Shown here: positions 18,185 to 50,510 of the stretch, piece by piece
Numbering within the stretch: the stretch's first letter is position 1
Layout: the number at the start of each line of letters is the position of its first letter
NCBI RefSeq assembly: GCF_001514115.1
Contig: NZ_KQ948472.1
Span: forward strand, 103,601-167,600
Length of the DNA stretch: 64,000 nucleotides
DNA from: Streptomyces olivochromogenes
GTDB taxonomy: Bacteria > Actinomycetota > Actinomycetes > Streptomycetales > Streptomycetaceae
Direction: 5' to 3'
Notes under the pieces: generated by a model
Databases searched by the model: none
Told to the model about the DNA's origin: nothing
What the model saw: only the letters and a program-made list of their open reading frames with translations
Translations under genes and position numbers: made by a program

Positions 18185-18909
18185 TCAAAATGCCGGGGTA
18201 ATCGTCAGTCTCGGCAGCAGTACCGCCGACGCCACCGCGACCATCTCCCTCGCCACCATCGGCACTTCACCCGAGGCCGCGGCCGCCCTCGCAGAGGCCC
18301 TGCTCGACCGACCCTGCTGGGGCGGTGAGACTTGGTACCTCGAAGGAGCCGACTCCCCTCGCGGTGGGGCCGGCACCGCTACCCACGCCGGCAGTCCCAC
18401 CGGGCGCACGAGTTGTCGAGCGCTGACAAGTGGGCCTCGCCTCTCGCCACGGGCGGCGAGCATCCGCACACCGAGGTGACCGGCAGTCGCCTCGGGCAGG
18501 GCCGTGGCGAGGGCCGTATGAAATGAATTTCGCCATGTGGAACGACCGCCGCTCACGCGGTCCGGAGCGTGGGCGCCGCGTGTGGTGGGTGCGGGGCTGC
18601 CGCCGCAGAAGGCCTGGTGTGTTGCCCGGAGTCGGGTTCTGGTGCACACCTACGATGCCCGGCTCGCGCAGGTCGCCGCAGCCTATGTCGGCAGGCGTGG
18701 AGCTCGGCGGCATGGGCGCCTGGCCCGCTCCCCTCACCTCGGACGACGCCGTGCCTGCGACCGTTTCGGCCACAGGCACGGGCGCGGCCAAGGATCTGCT
18801 CCGCACCTTCTGGGGCCGCATCCTGCTGAGCTCCGTGAAGCTTGACGGCGACCAGCAGGCCTTCGACCAACTCATGGATGGGGAGCCGGAGGTGCAGAGC
18901 CGATGCTCA
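18185..18909. other. No supportable gene between MFS stub and GlnA-like gene
   Basis: About 725 bases with open frames on both strands but no protein I recognise, no good ribosome-binding site and low-complexity translations. It probably contains the decayed remainder of the truncated operon or insertion junctions. It also serves as the region downstream of the minus-strand GlnA-like gene. Confidence 0.5.
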
Positions 18910-20259
18910 TCAGTAGCGCCAGCGGACGGCCTCGATGACGTCCGCATCCGTGTGCATCCCGAACAGCTCCGCCTCCGACCGCCGGACGGCCAGCACGGCC
19001 TCGTACAACTCGGGACCGAGCGCCTGCCGCAGCAGTGCGGACTTCTCGTACGCGTCGATCGCCTCCGGCAGGCTCGCCGGGAGGCGTTCGGCCGCGCCGA
19101 GGGCGGCGGGGTCGCTCTGGGTCTCGGGCGGGAGGGGCAGGCCGGCGTCCAGGCCGGCGAGTCCGGCGGCCAGCACGCCGCCGATCTCCAGGTACGGGTT
19201 GGCGGCGGCGTCGAAGCATTTGAGCTCGGCGTTGGCCTGCCCGGCGGCGGTGCCGGTGATCAGGCGCATCGCCGCCTCACGATTCTCCAGGCCCCAGCAG
19301 CGGTAGGCCCCGGCAAAGCGGGAGGGGACCAGCCGCAGGTAGGAGGCGACGCTGGGCGCGCCAAGAGTGAGCAGGGCGGGCAGCTCGGCCAGTACGCCCG
19401 CGAGGAACTGCTCGGCGTCGGGGTGCAGCCCGTGGGGGCCGAGGCCGCCGTGCCCAAGGTTCTGGCCCTGTCGCCAGAGGCTGAGGTGCAGGTGGGCGCC
19501 GTTGCCGACCGAGCCTTCGGTGAAGACGGGCGCGTACGAGACCCGCAGGCCGTGCCGGGCGGAGACGGCCCGGATGGTGTGGCGCACCAGCATCGTGGTG
19601 TCGGCCGCCTCGACCGGCCCCTCGGCGGCGACCGAGACCTCGAACTGCCCGGCGGCGTACTCGGGGTGGAGCTGGAGCACGGCCAACCCCTGGGCGGTGA
19701 GGGCGCGCAGCACCTCCCGCAGGTAGTCGGAGTGCTCGACGAAGCACGTCATCCCGTACCCGGGCCCGACCGTCGCGGGGGCCCCGGCGGCGTCGGCCAC
19801 CACCCACTCGACCTCGATCCCGGCTCGCACCGAAAGCCCGCGCCGCTCGACGGCCTCGGTGACCTGGCGGGCGAATCGGCGCTGGCAGCCGGGGTGCGGG
19901 GTGCCATCCTGGGCGTAGCGGTCGGCCGGGGCCCAGGCCCAGCCGGGCTGGGCGGCGAGCGGCGTGAGCCGGTCGAGGTCGGGGACGAGCCGCAGGTCGC
20001 CCACCGGGCCGGTACTCGAAGGCGCAACGGTGAAGGAGTCGTCCACCAGGGAGACGTCGAAGCAGGGCACGGCGCCGACGCCGTGTTCGGCGGCGTGTTC
20101 GAGCTGGGCGAGCGGGACGGACTTCACCCGGGTGAGTCCGGCGTTGTCGACCCAGCCGAACACCACCCCGTCGATTCCGTCGGCGGCGAGCTGGGCTTCG
20201 GCCGCCCGGGCCTGGGCGGCCCGCTCAGCTCTGGGGTGCGTGGTGGCCATATCGGCCAT
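18910..20259 (-). CDS. Glutamine synthetase-like ATP-grasp ligase (GlnA-like)
   Basis: A 449-residue protein with the glutamine synthetase fold. GIEVEWVVAD carries the first metal-binding glutamates; VGNGAHLHLSLW is the counterpart of the NGxGxHxH motif; SRFAGAYRCWGLENREAAMR and KCFDAAANPYLEIGG are the late catalytic segments. Length and sequence fit the GlnA-like proteins of Streptomyces (for example GlnA2-4), which couple glutamate to polyamines or ethanolamine rather than ammonia. A gamma-glutamyl-amine ligase would make sense beside the decarboxylase and acetyltransferase genes, although it lies on the opposite strand. A second in-frame ATG at 20250 is possible; neither start has a strong ribosome-binding site. 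Confidence 0.85.
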   Translation of the reverse strand: MADMATTHPRAERAAQARAAEAQLAADGIDGVVFGWVDNAGLTRVKSVPLAQLEHAAEHGVGAVPCFDVSLVDDSFTVAPSSTGPVGDLRLVPDLDRLTPLAAQPGWAWAPADRYAQDGTPHPGCQRRFARQVTEAVERRGLSVRAGIEVEWVVADAAGAPATVGPGYGMTCFVEHSDYLREVLRALTAQGLAVLQLHPEYAAGQFEVSVAAEGPVEAADTTMLVRHTIRAVSARHGLRVSYAPVFTEGSVGNGAHLHLSLWRQGQNLGHGGLGPHGLHPDAEQFLAGVLAELPALLTLGAPSVASYLRLVPSRFAGAYRCWGLENREAAMRLITGTAAGQANAELKCFDAAANPYLEIGGVLAAGLAGLDAGLPLPPETQSDPAALGAAERLPASLPEAIDAYEKSALLRQALGPELYEAVLAVRRSEAELFGMHTDADVIEAVRWRY

Positions 20260-20395
20260 GCTGGTGTTCGCGGCAGCCGGTTAGCCAGTGGTCGGCCGGG
20301 AGTTCACTCGTCCGTGAACGGTCGGAGCAGCGACGTGACTTCGGACGCGGGCGCGGGAAGTCTGCCGGGGAAGGTCTCTCCGATCACTGAGCTTT

Positions 20396-20605
20396 TCAGG
20401 GCGGGCCCGGTGAGTTGAGGGGCAGGGCGGTGGCGGTGCGGCAGCCGCCGATCAGGTGGGGCCTGAGCTGGATCTTGCGTAACTCGCGGCGGAGCGTGCG
20501 GTCGAGGTCGTCGGGTGTGTCGGAGGCAGTGTGGGCCGTTGCTCTGCGCACGAGTGACCAGACGGCGGCCTCGACCGGGTTCAGGTCGGGCGCGTCCGGC
20601 GGCGG
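20396..20605 (-). pseudogene. IS630-family transposase C-terminal remnant
   Basis: The minus-strand frame ending at the TGA complementary to 20396-20398 reads PDAPDLNPVEAAVWSLVRR, then TPDDLDRTLRRELRKIQLRP and HLIGGCRTATALPL. This is the last 65-70 residues of a Tc1/mariner-like IS630 transposase; the E of DLNPVE is the final catalytic acid of the DDE triad. The rest of the transposase is missing. Confidence 0.75.
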
Positions 20606-21057
20606 TCAGACCGCGGTGAGTGCCGGGTTCGGGACGTGCGGGCCTTCCACGAGGCGGTGCTGGGAGACGGCGCGCTGCCGTTTTCCTGCCCTGCGCCGGG
20701 GGCCGGCGCGCGAACTCGGCAGTGACCGTGCAGCCGACCACTAGTAATAGGTAAATTAGAAAAGCGCTTCGCTTGGTGGGTGCGCCTACTGTAATCCGTA
20801 GCGGTCCGAACATGGATAGCACTCGCATGGGTGAAACCTGCCGAGAGCGTTTGGCCTCGACGGTCATGACTGGGCTACCGTGATCGATGAGCGGACGGAT
20901 TACCCCATCGGCAAGGAATTCAACCAGCCGGGGAGTCCGGCACTGGATATCGAGAATTCCGGAAATGGGTGCTTCCGCCTTCCCCGCTGTGCGTGCTCCG
21001 GGGTGCGCAGTGCCCTGGGTCCCCCGTCATACATCTGCGTAGAGAAGTTGGAGCATC
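20606..21057. other. Gene-free stretch with an AT-rich patch upstream of a DUF5132 gene
   Basis: No convincing coding sequence. Around 20740-20780 there is an unusually AT-rich patch (including TAATAGGTAAATTAG) in otherwise very GC-rich DNA. Given the adjacent IS630 tail it could be an insertion-element end, or it could contain a promoter for the gene at 21058. I could not find clear inverted repeats. Confidence 0.4.
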
Positions 21058-21366
21058 ATGCCGCCCGTCGTTCCGCCGTTTCTGATCGGTCTCATCGTCG
21101 CGCCACTGGCCAAGCGTGTCCTCAAGCCGCTGGTGCGCGGTGTCGTCACGACGTCCGTCGGTCTTGTCATGGAGGTGAAGAAAGCGGCCCAAGAGGCCGG
21201 AGAGAACATCCACGACCTCGCGGTCGAGGTGGCTGCCGAGATGGTGGCGGCGCAGATCGCCGCTGGTGAGGAAGACCGGCCCACCGAGGGTGCAGCCTCG
21301 AGCGGCGAGAAGGACGAGGCCAGGACTCCGAAGATCCGTGCGACCGCCAGCGCCGCGAAGGCGTAG
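21058..21366 (+). CDS. DUF5132 small protein, paralogue 1 of 3
   Basis: A 102-residue protein starting MPPVVPPFLIGLIVAPLAKR. It has a short hydrophobic N-terminal segment, a conserved KPLVRGVV turn, an amphipathic helix (KKAAQEAGENIHDLAVEVAA) and a charged, disordered alanine-rich tail. This is the layout of the actinobacterial DUF5132 family, whose function is unknown. Members often lie next to transporters carrying HMA-like domains, as here, where the next gene is such an ABC exporter. Two further paralogues lie at 59559 and 62640. The hydrophobic segment suggests membrane association and a partner or chaperone role for the transporter; that is inference only. Confidence 0.8.
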   Translation: MPPVVPPFLIGLIVAPLAKRVLKPLVRGVVTTSVGLVMEVKKAAQEAGENIHDLAVEVAAEMVAAQIAAGEEDRPTEGAASSGEKDEARTPKIRATASAAKA

Positions 21367-21580
21367 TGACGCCCTGATGCGCGGCCCGGCCCGCCGCCTG
21401 AGCACGTCTTCCTGCCGACCTGGGAAGACGGGTCCTCGCGGCGGTCGGCCGTGGGTCTTTTGGTCGCGCCTCCGCCCTCTTTCGGACTTTCCGCTCCGTC
21501 GCAGTAATCCACCGTGCGCCGAAATTCGCCGCGCATGTTGACGGATTACCCGTGACCTCCGTAAACAGGTGATCGTACGC

Positions 21581-23878
21581 ATGTCATCGCTACTGGGTGC
21601 CTCGGCCGGATTCGGCTCCGCGGAATTGGACGTGAGCCCGCGCTCGGTCACTCCGGGCCGCCAGCGCTGGGACGTCAAGCTGGTGCTCGGACGGCCACGG
21701 ACGGCCGAGATCCTCGCCGCCGCGCTGCGCCGCATTCCCGGGATCACCGAGGCCCGGGCCAACCCGGTCACCGGCGGGGTGCTCGTCCGGCACGATGCGC
21801 GGGTGCGCGCCACGGACGTCGGCTGGCTCGTCCGCAGAGCCGTCACCCTCGTCGCGGAGGATCCGACCGGAGCGGGACGCCCGGCACCGGCCCGACCCGT
21901 CGCCGCAGCGGCCCCGAGGGCGGACCGCGGCCTGGTCGTGCGACCGGTGCTCGCCGTCGGCGGCGGGGTCGCGGCCGGGATCGCGCTGATCAAGGGGTCG
22001 GCGCTGAGCAGGCAATTGGTGGCAGTGGGCGGGGTGGCCGCGCTGACCACGGCTGTCCTCCGCAAGGCCTGGCGCAGAACGGTCGACGCGTCCCAGGAAG
22101 CGGCCGGGCCCGGCGTCGAACGTCACCCCCTGGTGGAGATCGTCGGACCGCACCGACGCCGTCTCTACGGGGCCGTCGCCCTGTCCGTCGCCTGCCAGGC
22201 CTCGGAGATGGCGCTCGGTACCTTCCTCGGCTGGACCGGACTGGTCCTCATCAAGGGGCAGGCAGCTCCGCTGGTCCGCCTCGGCCTGACCACCGCGTCC
22301 GCCCAACTCCTCGGTCTGGCGGGGCTGATGACCGCCGCCTGTGCCGCCGTGGCGGGTCTCTCGTACGCCTCGAACCTCCAATGGCGCCGGCTCGGCCAGG
22401 ACATCGAGCACGACTGGCGCAACCGGACGTACGCCCATGTGCAGCACCTCGAACTACGGCACCTGGAAGGCGAGCGGACCACCCGGATCGCCGGCGCGCT
22501 CACCGACGACGTCCGTCAGCTGGGCACCTTCTTCGCCACCTCGGCCAACGACCTGCTGCAACTCGGCACCAGTCTGGCCCTCCTGGTGCCGCTGTTCCTG
22601 TTGCTGGCACCACAGATCGCCTGGATCGCGTTCCTGCCCATCCCGGTCATCGCCTGGCTGTCGTTCCACTACCAGGACAAAGTCGCGGCCGACTACGCCG
22701 TCTCCGGCGAGCACCGGGCCAGGTTGCACAGCCAGTTGGTGAACACGCTGGAGGCCGGTGCCACCGTCAAGAGCTTCTGCACCGAGGATTACGAGGCCGA
22801 GCGCATCGACGTGCTGAGCGGGGAGGTCCAGGACAGCAGTCGGCGGACCGACCGGAGCACGATCCGCCACGCCGAGATCGTCCGGGTCTGCACGACCGGC
22901 TCGATGGCCGGGACCCTGCTGATCGGCGGCCGGGCGGTGCTCGACGGCAGCCTGCCGTTCGAGGTGTTCAGCCCGCTGATCGGGCTGCCCCAGATGGTGC
23001 TGCTGCGGATGAACCGGCTCGGCGGCATCGTCGACCAGTACCAGCGCACGATCACCGCCTACGATCGGGTCCAGCGGCTGCGCGCCCTCCCCGCCGAGAC
23101 CGACGGCACCGGCGGACCCCTCGACGCCGAGAAGGCGCGCGGGGAGATCGTCCTGGACAGCGTGACCTTCGCCTACCCCGATCGGCCGCCGGCGCTGGAG
23201 GACCTCTCGCTGACCATCTCCGCCGGGCAGGTCACCGCCCTGGTCGGCGCCACCGGCTCCGGCAAGACGACGATCGCCAAGCTGCTGATGCGATTCCAGA
23301 ACGCGGACATCGGCAGCGTGCTGCTCGACGGGCGGGACGTGCGCGAGCTGTCGCGGCACGACCTGCGCCACGCGATCGGGTTCGTCGCCCAGGACCCTTT
23401 CCTCTTCGATGGCACCGTCGCCGACAACATCCGTTACGGCAGCTTCGGCGCCTCGGACGAGGCCGTGACCGAGGCGGCCATGAAGGCCGAGGCACACACC
23501 TTTGTCGCGACGCTGCCGGACGGCTACGACACGGTGATCGGCGAACGCGGTGCCGCGCTCTCCGGCGGCCAGCGACAGCGGATCGCGCTGGCACGCGCGA
23601 TCCTCAAGGACGCGCCGGTCGTGATCCTCGACGAAGCCACTTCCGCCGTGGACAACGAGACCGAGGCCGCCATCCAGCGCGCGCTCCGCGTCTTCGCGGC
23701 CGACCGGACGGTGCTGATCATCGCCCACCGGCTCTCCACGGTCCGCCACGCCGACCGGATCTACGTCATGGACAAGGGCGGCGTCGTCGCCGAGCAGGGC
23801 ACCCACGACGAACTCCTCGCCCAGCACGGACTCTACGCATCCCTATGGCAACTCCAGGCCGGCGAACCCGCCGCCTGA
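21581..23878 (+). CDS. ABC exporter with N-terminal HMA-like domain
   Basis: About 765 residues. An N-terminal ferredoxin-like, HMA-type domain (about 15-85, with LAAALRRIPGITEARANPVT but no CxxC metal motif) is followed by hydrophobic segments and then a six-helix exporter membrane domain (about 190-500). The C-terminal ATPase has Walker A GATGSGKTT, Q-loop, signature LSGGQRQR, Walker B VVILDEATSA and the switch His in IIAHRLS. This is a type IV exporter half-transporter expected to work as a homodimer. An alternative GTG start at 21569 adds four residues. It stands 100 bases upstream of the NRPS gene on the same strand, making it the natural candidate for exporting the peptide. The fusion to an HMA-like domain and the neighbouring DUF5132 gene are shared with an uncharacterised actinobacterial transporter group. 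Confidence 0.85.
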   Translation: MSSLLGASAGFGSAELDVSPRSVTPGRQRWDVKLVLGRPRTAEILAAALRRIPGITEARANPVTGGVLVRHDARVRATDVGWLVRRAVTLVAEDPTGAGRPAPARPVAAAAPRADRGLVVRPVLAVGGGVAAGIALIKGSALSRQLVAVGGVAALTTAVLRKAWRRTVDASQEAAGPGVERHPLVEIVGPHRRRLYGAVALSVACQASEMALGTFLGWTGLVLIKGQAAPLVRLGLTTASAQLLGLAGLMTAACAAVAGLSYASNLQWRRLGQDIEHDWRNRTYAHVQHLELRHLEGERTTRIAGALTDDVRQLGTFFATSANDLLQLGTSLALLVPLFLLLAPQIAWIAFLPIPVIAWLSFHYQDKVAADYAVSGEHRARLHSQLVNTLEAGATVKSFCTEDYEAERIDVLSGEVQDSSRRTDRSTIRHAEIVRVCTTGSMAGTLLIGGRAVLDGSLPFEVFSPLIGLPQMVLLRMNRLGGIVDQYQRTITAYDRVQRLRALPAETDGTGGPLDAEKARGEIVLDSVTFAYPDRPPALEDLSLTISAGQVTALVGATGSGKTTIAKLLMRFQNADIGSVLLDGRDVRELSRHDLRHAIGFVAQDPFLFDGTVADNIRYGSFGASDEAVTEAAMKAEAHTFVATLPDGYDTVIGERGAALSGGQRQRIALARAILKDAPVVILDEATSAVDNETEAAIQRALRVFAADRTVLIIAHRLSTVRHADRIYVMDKGGVVAEQGTHDELLAQHGLYASLWQLQAGEPAA

Positions 23879-23897
23879 CCGCAGCCCCCCCTGCCGA

Positions 23898-23924
23898 CCG
23901 ACCGTGTGACGACACCACGGTCGG
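23898..23924. terminator. Hairpin between ABC exporter and NRPS genes
   Basis: CCGACCGTG and CACGGTCGG form a perfect 9-bp stem around a 9-base loop, 20 bases after the exporter stop and 55 bases before the NRPS start. It may end or attenuate the exporter transcript, which would imply a promoter for the NRPS in this short gap. Confidence 0.5.
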
Positions 23925-23978
23925 CGCGGTCCTGCGTGCCCCGCCACCACGCCTGCCCACACCCTCGGAGGTCCCCCC

Positions 23979-47963
<23,985 letters not shown>

Positions 47964-47968
47964 TTCCC

Positions 47969-48184
47969 ATGACCAACCCGTTCGACGACGAGGACGGCAC
48001 CTTCCTCGTGCTCACCAACGACGAGAACCAGCACTCGCTGTGGCCGCAGTTCGCGGACGTCCCCGACGGCTGGAGCGTCGCCCACGGACCCGACACCCAC
48101 GCCGCCTGCCTGGAGTACATCGAGCGGAACTGGACCGACATGCGGCCCAAGAGCCTCGCCGACGCCATGAACGCCCAGCGGTAG
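47969..48184 (+). CDS. MbtH-like protein
   Basis: A 71-residue MbtH-family protein with the full signature: NPFDDEDGTF, NDENQHSLWP, VPDGWSV, ACLEYIERNWTDMRP. These proteins bind NRPS adenylation domains and support their solubility and activity. The gene begins 5 bases after the NRPS stop, so it is translationally coupled to its partner. It is followed 11 bases later by the P450 gene. Confidence 0.97.
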   Translation: MTNPFDDEDGTFLVLTNDENQHSLWPQFADVPDGWSVAHGPDTHAACLEYIERNWTDMRPKSLADAMNAQR

Positions 48185-48195
48185 CGCGGCTCGCA

Positions 48196-49443
48196 GTGAA
48201 CCTGACCGAAACCACCGACGAGGCCCGCGCCAGCGCGGGCCTCGCCCGGTCCGACGACCTCGCCGCGGCCCTGCTCACGCCCGAGGCCCGCCGGGACCCG
48301 TACCCGTTCTACGCCCGCATGCGCCGCGAGGACCCGGTCCACCGCAGTACCCAGGGCATCTGGTACCTCACCCGGTACGCCGACGTCGAGGCGGCCCTGA
48401 GCGACCTGCGGCTGTCCAACGACCGGGACCGGATGACCCGCGCCTACAGTGCGCTCGGCGGCGACCTCAAGGCCTTCAGCCGGCTCACCGACCGGCTCGG
48501 CCGGGTGATGAGCAACACCGACCCGCCGGACCACGCCCGGCTGCGCAGGCTGGCCAACCGTGCCTTCACCGCGCGGCGCGTCGAAGCCCTGCGCGACGGC
48601 ATCCAGCGGATCGTCGACCGGCTCATCGACGAGGCGGTCGCGGCCGGGCCGGCCATGGACCTGATCGAGGCGATCGCCTCCCCGCTGCCGATGTCCGTCG
48701 TCTGCGAGCTCTTCGGCATCCCGCCCGAGGACCTCCCGCAGGTCAAGACCTGGTTCCAGCGCTTCGGCCGGCTGACCGAGGACATCGACAAGTCCGAGGC
48801 GGCGATCGAGCAGTACGAGGAGTACCTCGCCCGGCTCGTCCGCCGCCGCCGGGCCGACCCCGGCGACGACCTCATCAGCGCCCTGGTCGCCACCCAGTCG
48901 CAGGACGACCGGCTCACCGACTCCGAGCTGCTGGCCACCTGCTTCGTCCTGATCACCGCCGGCGACGAGACCACCACCCACCTGGTCGGCAACGGCATGC
49001 TCGCCCTGCTGCGCCACCCCGACCAGCTGGCCCGGTTGCGCGAGGACCCGATGCTGATCCGCACGGCCGTCGACGAACTCGCCCGCTACGACACGCCGAC
49101 CCAGGCGATCGTCCGGGTTGCCGCCGAGGACGTCGAGATCGGCGGGCGGACGCTGCGCGAGGGCGAGCTGGCCTACCTGTTCCTCGCCGCGACCAACCGG
49201 GATCCCGAGCGCTTCGAGGACCCCGACCGGCTCGACCTGACCCGCCCGGGCAACCGGCACCTCAGCTTCGGCAACGGCCCGCACTTCTGCCTCGGCGGCC
49301 CGCTGGCCAAGCTCCAGGCGGAGGTGGCCGTCGGCACGCTGATCCGCCGGCTCCCGCACCTGCGGCTCGCTGACGGCGCGGTACTCGACTGGCGGCCCAA
49401 CCCGCTGCAACGGCGGCTCACCGCGCTTCCGCTCACCTACTGA
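48196..49443 (+). CDS. Cytochrome P450, candidate proline oxidase for Ahp formation
   Basis: A 415-residue soluble bacterial P450. The I-helix motif ITAGDETTTH lies near residue 253, the ELAR form of ExxR in the K helix, and the haem-binding loop FGNGPHFCLGG holds Cys365. The start is a GTG at 48196, the first in-frame start after the MbtH stop and the one that gives the usual CYP N-terminus; the ribosome-binding site is weak, consistent with coupling. As the only P450 in the cluster and in the NRPS operon, it is the obvious enzyme to oxidise C5 of the module-4 proline, opening the ring so that the backbone re-closes as Ahp. Tyr or Phe beta-hydroxylation is the main alternative. Confidence 0.93.
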   Translation: MNLTETTDEARASAGLARSDDLAAALLTPEARRDPYPFYARMRREDPVHRSTQGIWYLTRYADVEAALSDLRLSNDRDRMTRAYSALGGDLKAFSRLTDRLGRVMSNTDPPDHARLRRLANRAFTARRVEALRDGIQRIVDRLIDEAVAAGPAMDLIEAIASPLPMSVVCELFGIPPEDLPQVKTWFQRFGRLTEDIDKSEAAIEQYEEYLARLVRRRRADPGDDLISALVATQSQDDRLTDSELLATCFVLITAGDETTTHLVGNGMLALLRHPDQLARLREDPMLIRTAVDELARYDTPTQAIVRVAAEDVEIGGRTLREGELAYLFLAATNRDPERFEDPDRLDLTRPGNRHLSFGNGPHFCLGGPLAKLQAEVAVGTLIRRLPHLRLADGAVLDWRPNPLQRRLTALPLTY

Positions 49444-49470
49444 CCCATGAACGACGAAGGAGAAGTGACC

Positions 49471-50214
49471 ATGGCCCGAGAGCTCGAGGTCCGCCGGGAA
49501 CAGGACCTGCCCGCCACGCCCGAACAGGTCTGGGACGCGGTCGCCACCGGCGCCGGCAACCTCGGCTGGCTCTACCCGATGGAGGTCGAGCCGCGCGTCG
49601 GCGGAAAGGCCACGCGCGGCGACAGCACCGTTGTGGCGTGGGAGCCGCCGCACCACTTCGCGGTTCGGGCCACCCAGGACGGCGGGTTCTCCAACACGCT
49701 CACCTACCGCATCGAGCCGGCCGACGGCGGCGCGAGCCACCTGCGGATGGGAATCCACTGGGTGCACACGGGCGTCGTCGACGACACCTGGAACTGGGAC
49801 ACGAAGGCGGACGCGGCCGAGAAGCACGTCGACTTCTACCAGCACTCCCTCCCCGAGTACCTGAGGCACTTCGCCGGCCGCCCCGCCGTCTACGTCAAGG
49901 CCGCCCGTGGCGAGTCCACCGAAGACCCCGCCGACTTCGCCGCTCTGTGCCGACGCCTCGGCCTCGACGACGGCGCGGCCGTCGGCGACCGGTTGTCGCT
50001 CGACCTCCCGGGTACGGACGGCGGTTCGACGGAGGTGGTCGTGGACTGGCTGAGCCCTGACTTCGTCGGCCTGCGAGGCCCGGACGCGCTGTACCGGTTC
50101 TTCAACGGCAGCTCGTGGAACTGGCCGATCTGGCTGGGCCACCACCTGTTCGCCGAGGACGTGGACGAACAGCAGGCCACCAAGGCGTGGACCGCCTGGC
50201 TCAACGGCGCCTGA
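49471..50214 (+). CDS. SRPBCC (START-like) domain protein
   Basis: A 247-residue protein. Residues 1-145 form an AHSA1-like SRPBCC domain (DLPATPEQVWDAV at the start, then the GWLYPMEVEPRVGG and HFAVRATQDGG strands). The C-terminal 100 residues (DRLSLDLPGTDG to the end, rich in Trp) look like a second, degenerate half. SRPBCC proteins form a deep hydrophobic pocket and act as cyclases, dehydratases or ligand carriers. The start at 49471 is preferred over 49447 because GAAGGAG lies between them at the right distance. Placed in the NRPS operon right after the P450, it may assist the cyclisation that follows proline oxidation; this is speculation. Confidence 0.75.
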   Translation: MARELEVRREQDLPATPEQVWDAVATGAGNLGWLYPMEVEPRVGGKATRGDSTVVAWEPPHHFAVRATQDGGFSNTLTYRIEPADGGASHLRMGIHWVHTGVVDDTWNWDTKADAAEKHVDFYQHSLPEYLRHFAGRPAVYVKAARGESTEDPADFAALCRRLGLDDGAAVGDRLSLDLPGTDGGSTEVVVDWLSPDFVGLRGPDALYRFFNGSSWNWPIWLGHHLFAEDVDEQQATKAWTAWLNGA

Positions 50215-50245
50215 CCCCTCGCCCACCACAACTGAAGGACCCCTG

Positions 50246-50434
50246 GTGGAAACACTGCTCTACGCCGCCGAACTCGTCCAGGAAGACGGCGCCTACAAGC
50301 TCGTCGTGCAGGACGTGGTGCGGGACACGGTCCAGATCACCCCTGTCCCCAAATCCGCGGTCGACCGGCTCCCGACCTTCCTGTCCGTGCTGACTTCCAA
50401 GCTCGGCTCCGCACCCGTGCGCAGTCGCTGGTAG
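50246..50434 (+). CDS. 62-residue protein, paralogue of the one at 60141
   Basis: A small protein starting at a GTG with GAAGGA upstream, last gene of the NRPS operon. It has an alternating pattern (LLYAAELVQEDGAYKLVVQD) suggesting a small beta-rich fold, then a helix (AVDRLPTFLSVLTSKL). It aligns end to end with the 63-residue protein at 60141 that is coupled to a type II thioesterase, so it belongs to a small family associated with peptide biosynthesis in this region. I do not recognise a named family. It is too small for an enzyme; a partner or adaptor role is possible. Confidence 0.65.
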   Translation: METLLYAAELVQEDGAYKLVVQDVVRDTVQITPVPKSAVDRLPTFLSVLTSKLGSAPVRSRW

Positions 50435-50452
50435 TCCTCTTCCGACGTCAGC

Positions 50453-50495
50453 GGCCGGTGCCGTCCGGTGGGGCAACTCCCGGACGGCACCGGCC
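50453..50495. terminator. Bidirectional terminator between the NRPS operon and the importer operon
   Basis: GGCCGGTGCCGTCCGG (50453-50468) and CCGGACGGCACCGGCC (50480-50495) form a perfect 16-bp stem with an 11-base loop. It lies exactly between the convergent ends of the 62-residue protein gene and the FAD oxidase gene. This is the strongest hairpin noticed in the window and marks the right edge of the biosynthetic operon. Confidence 0.85.
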
Positions 50496-50510
50496 CCGCC
50501 GCGCCACGGG

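Noticed and set aside
18430..20418. A 662-codon plus-strand open frame
   Set aside because: Its 3' three-quarters is antisense to the GlnA-like gene. The remainder has no recognisable domain or ribosome-binding site.
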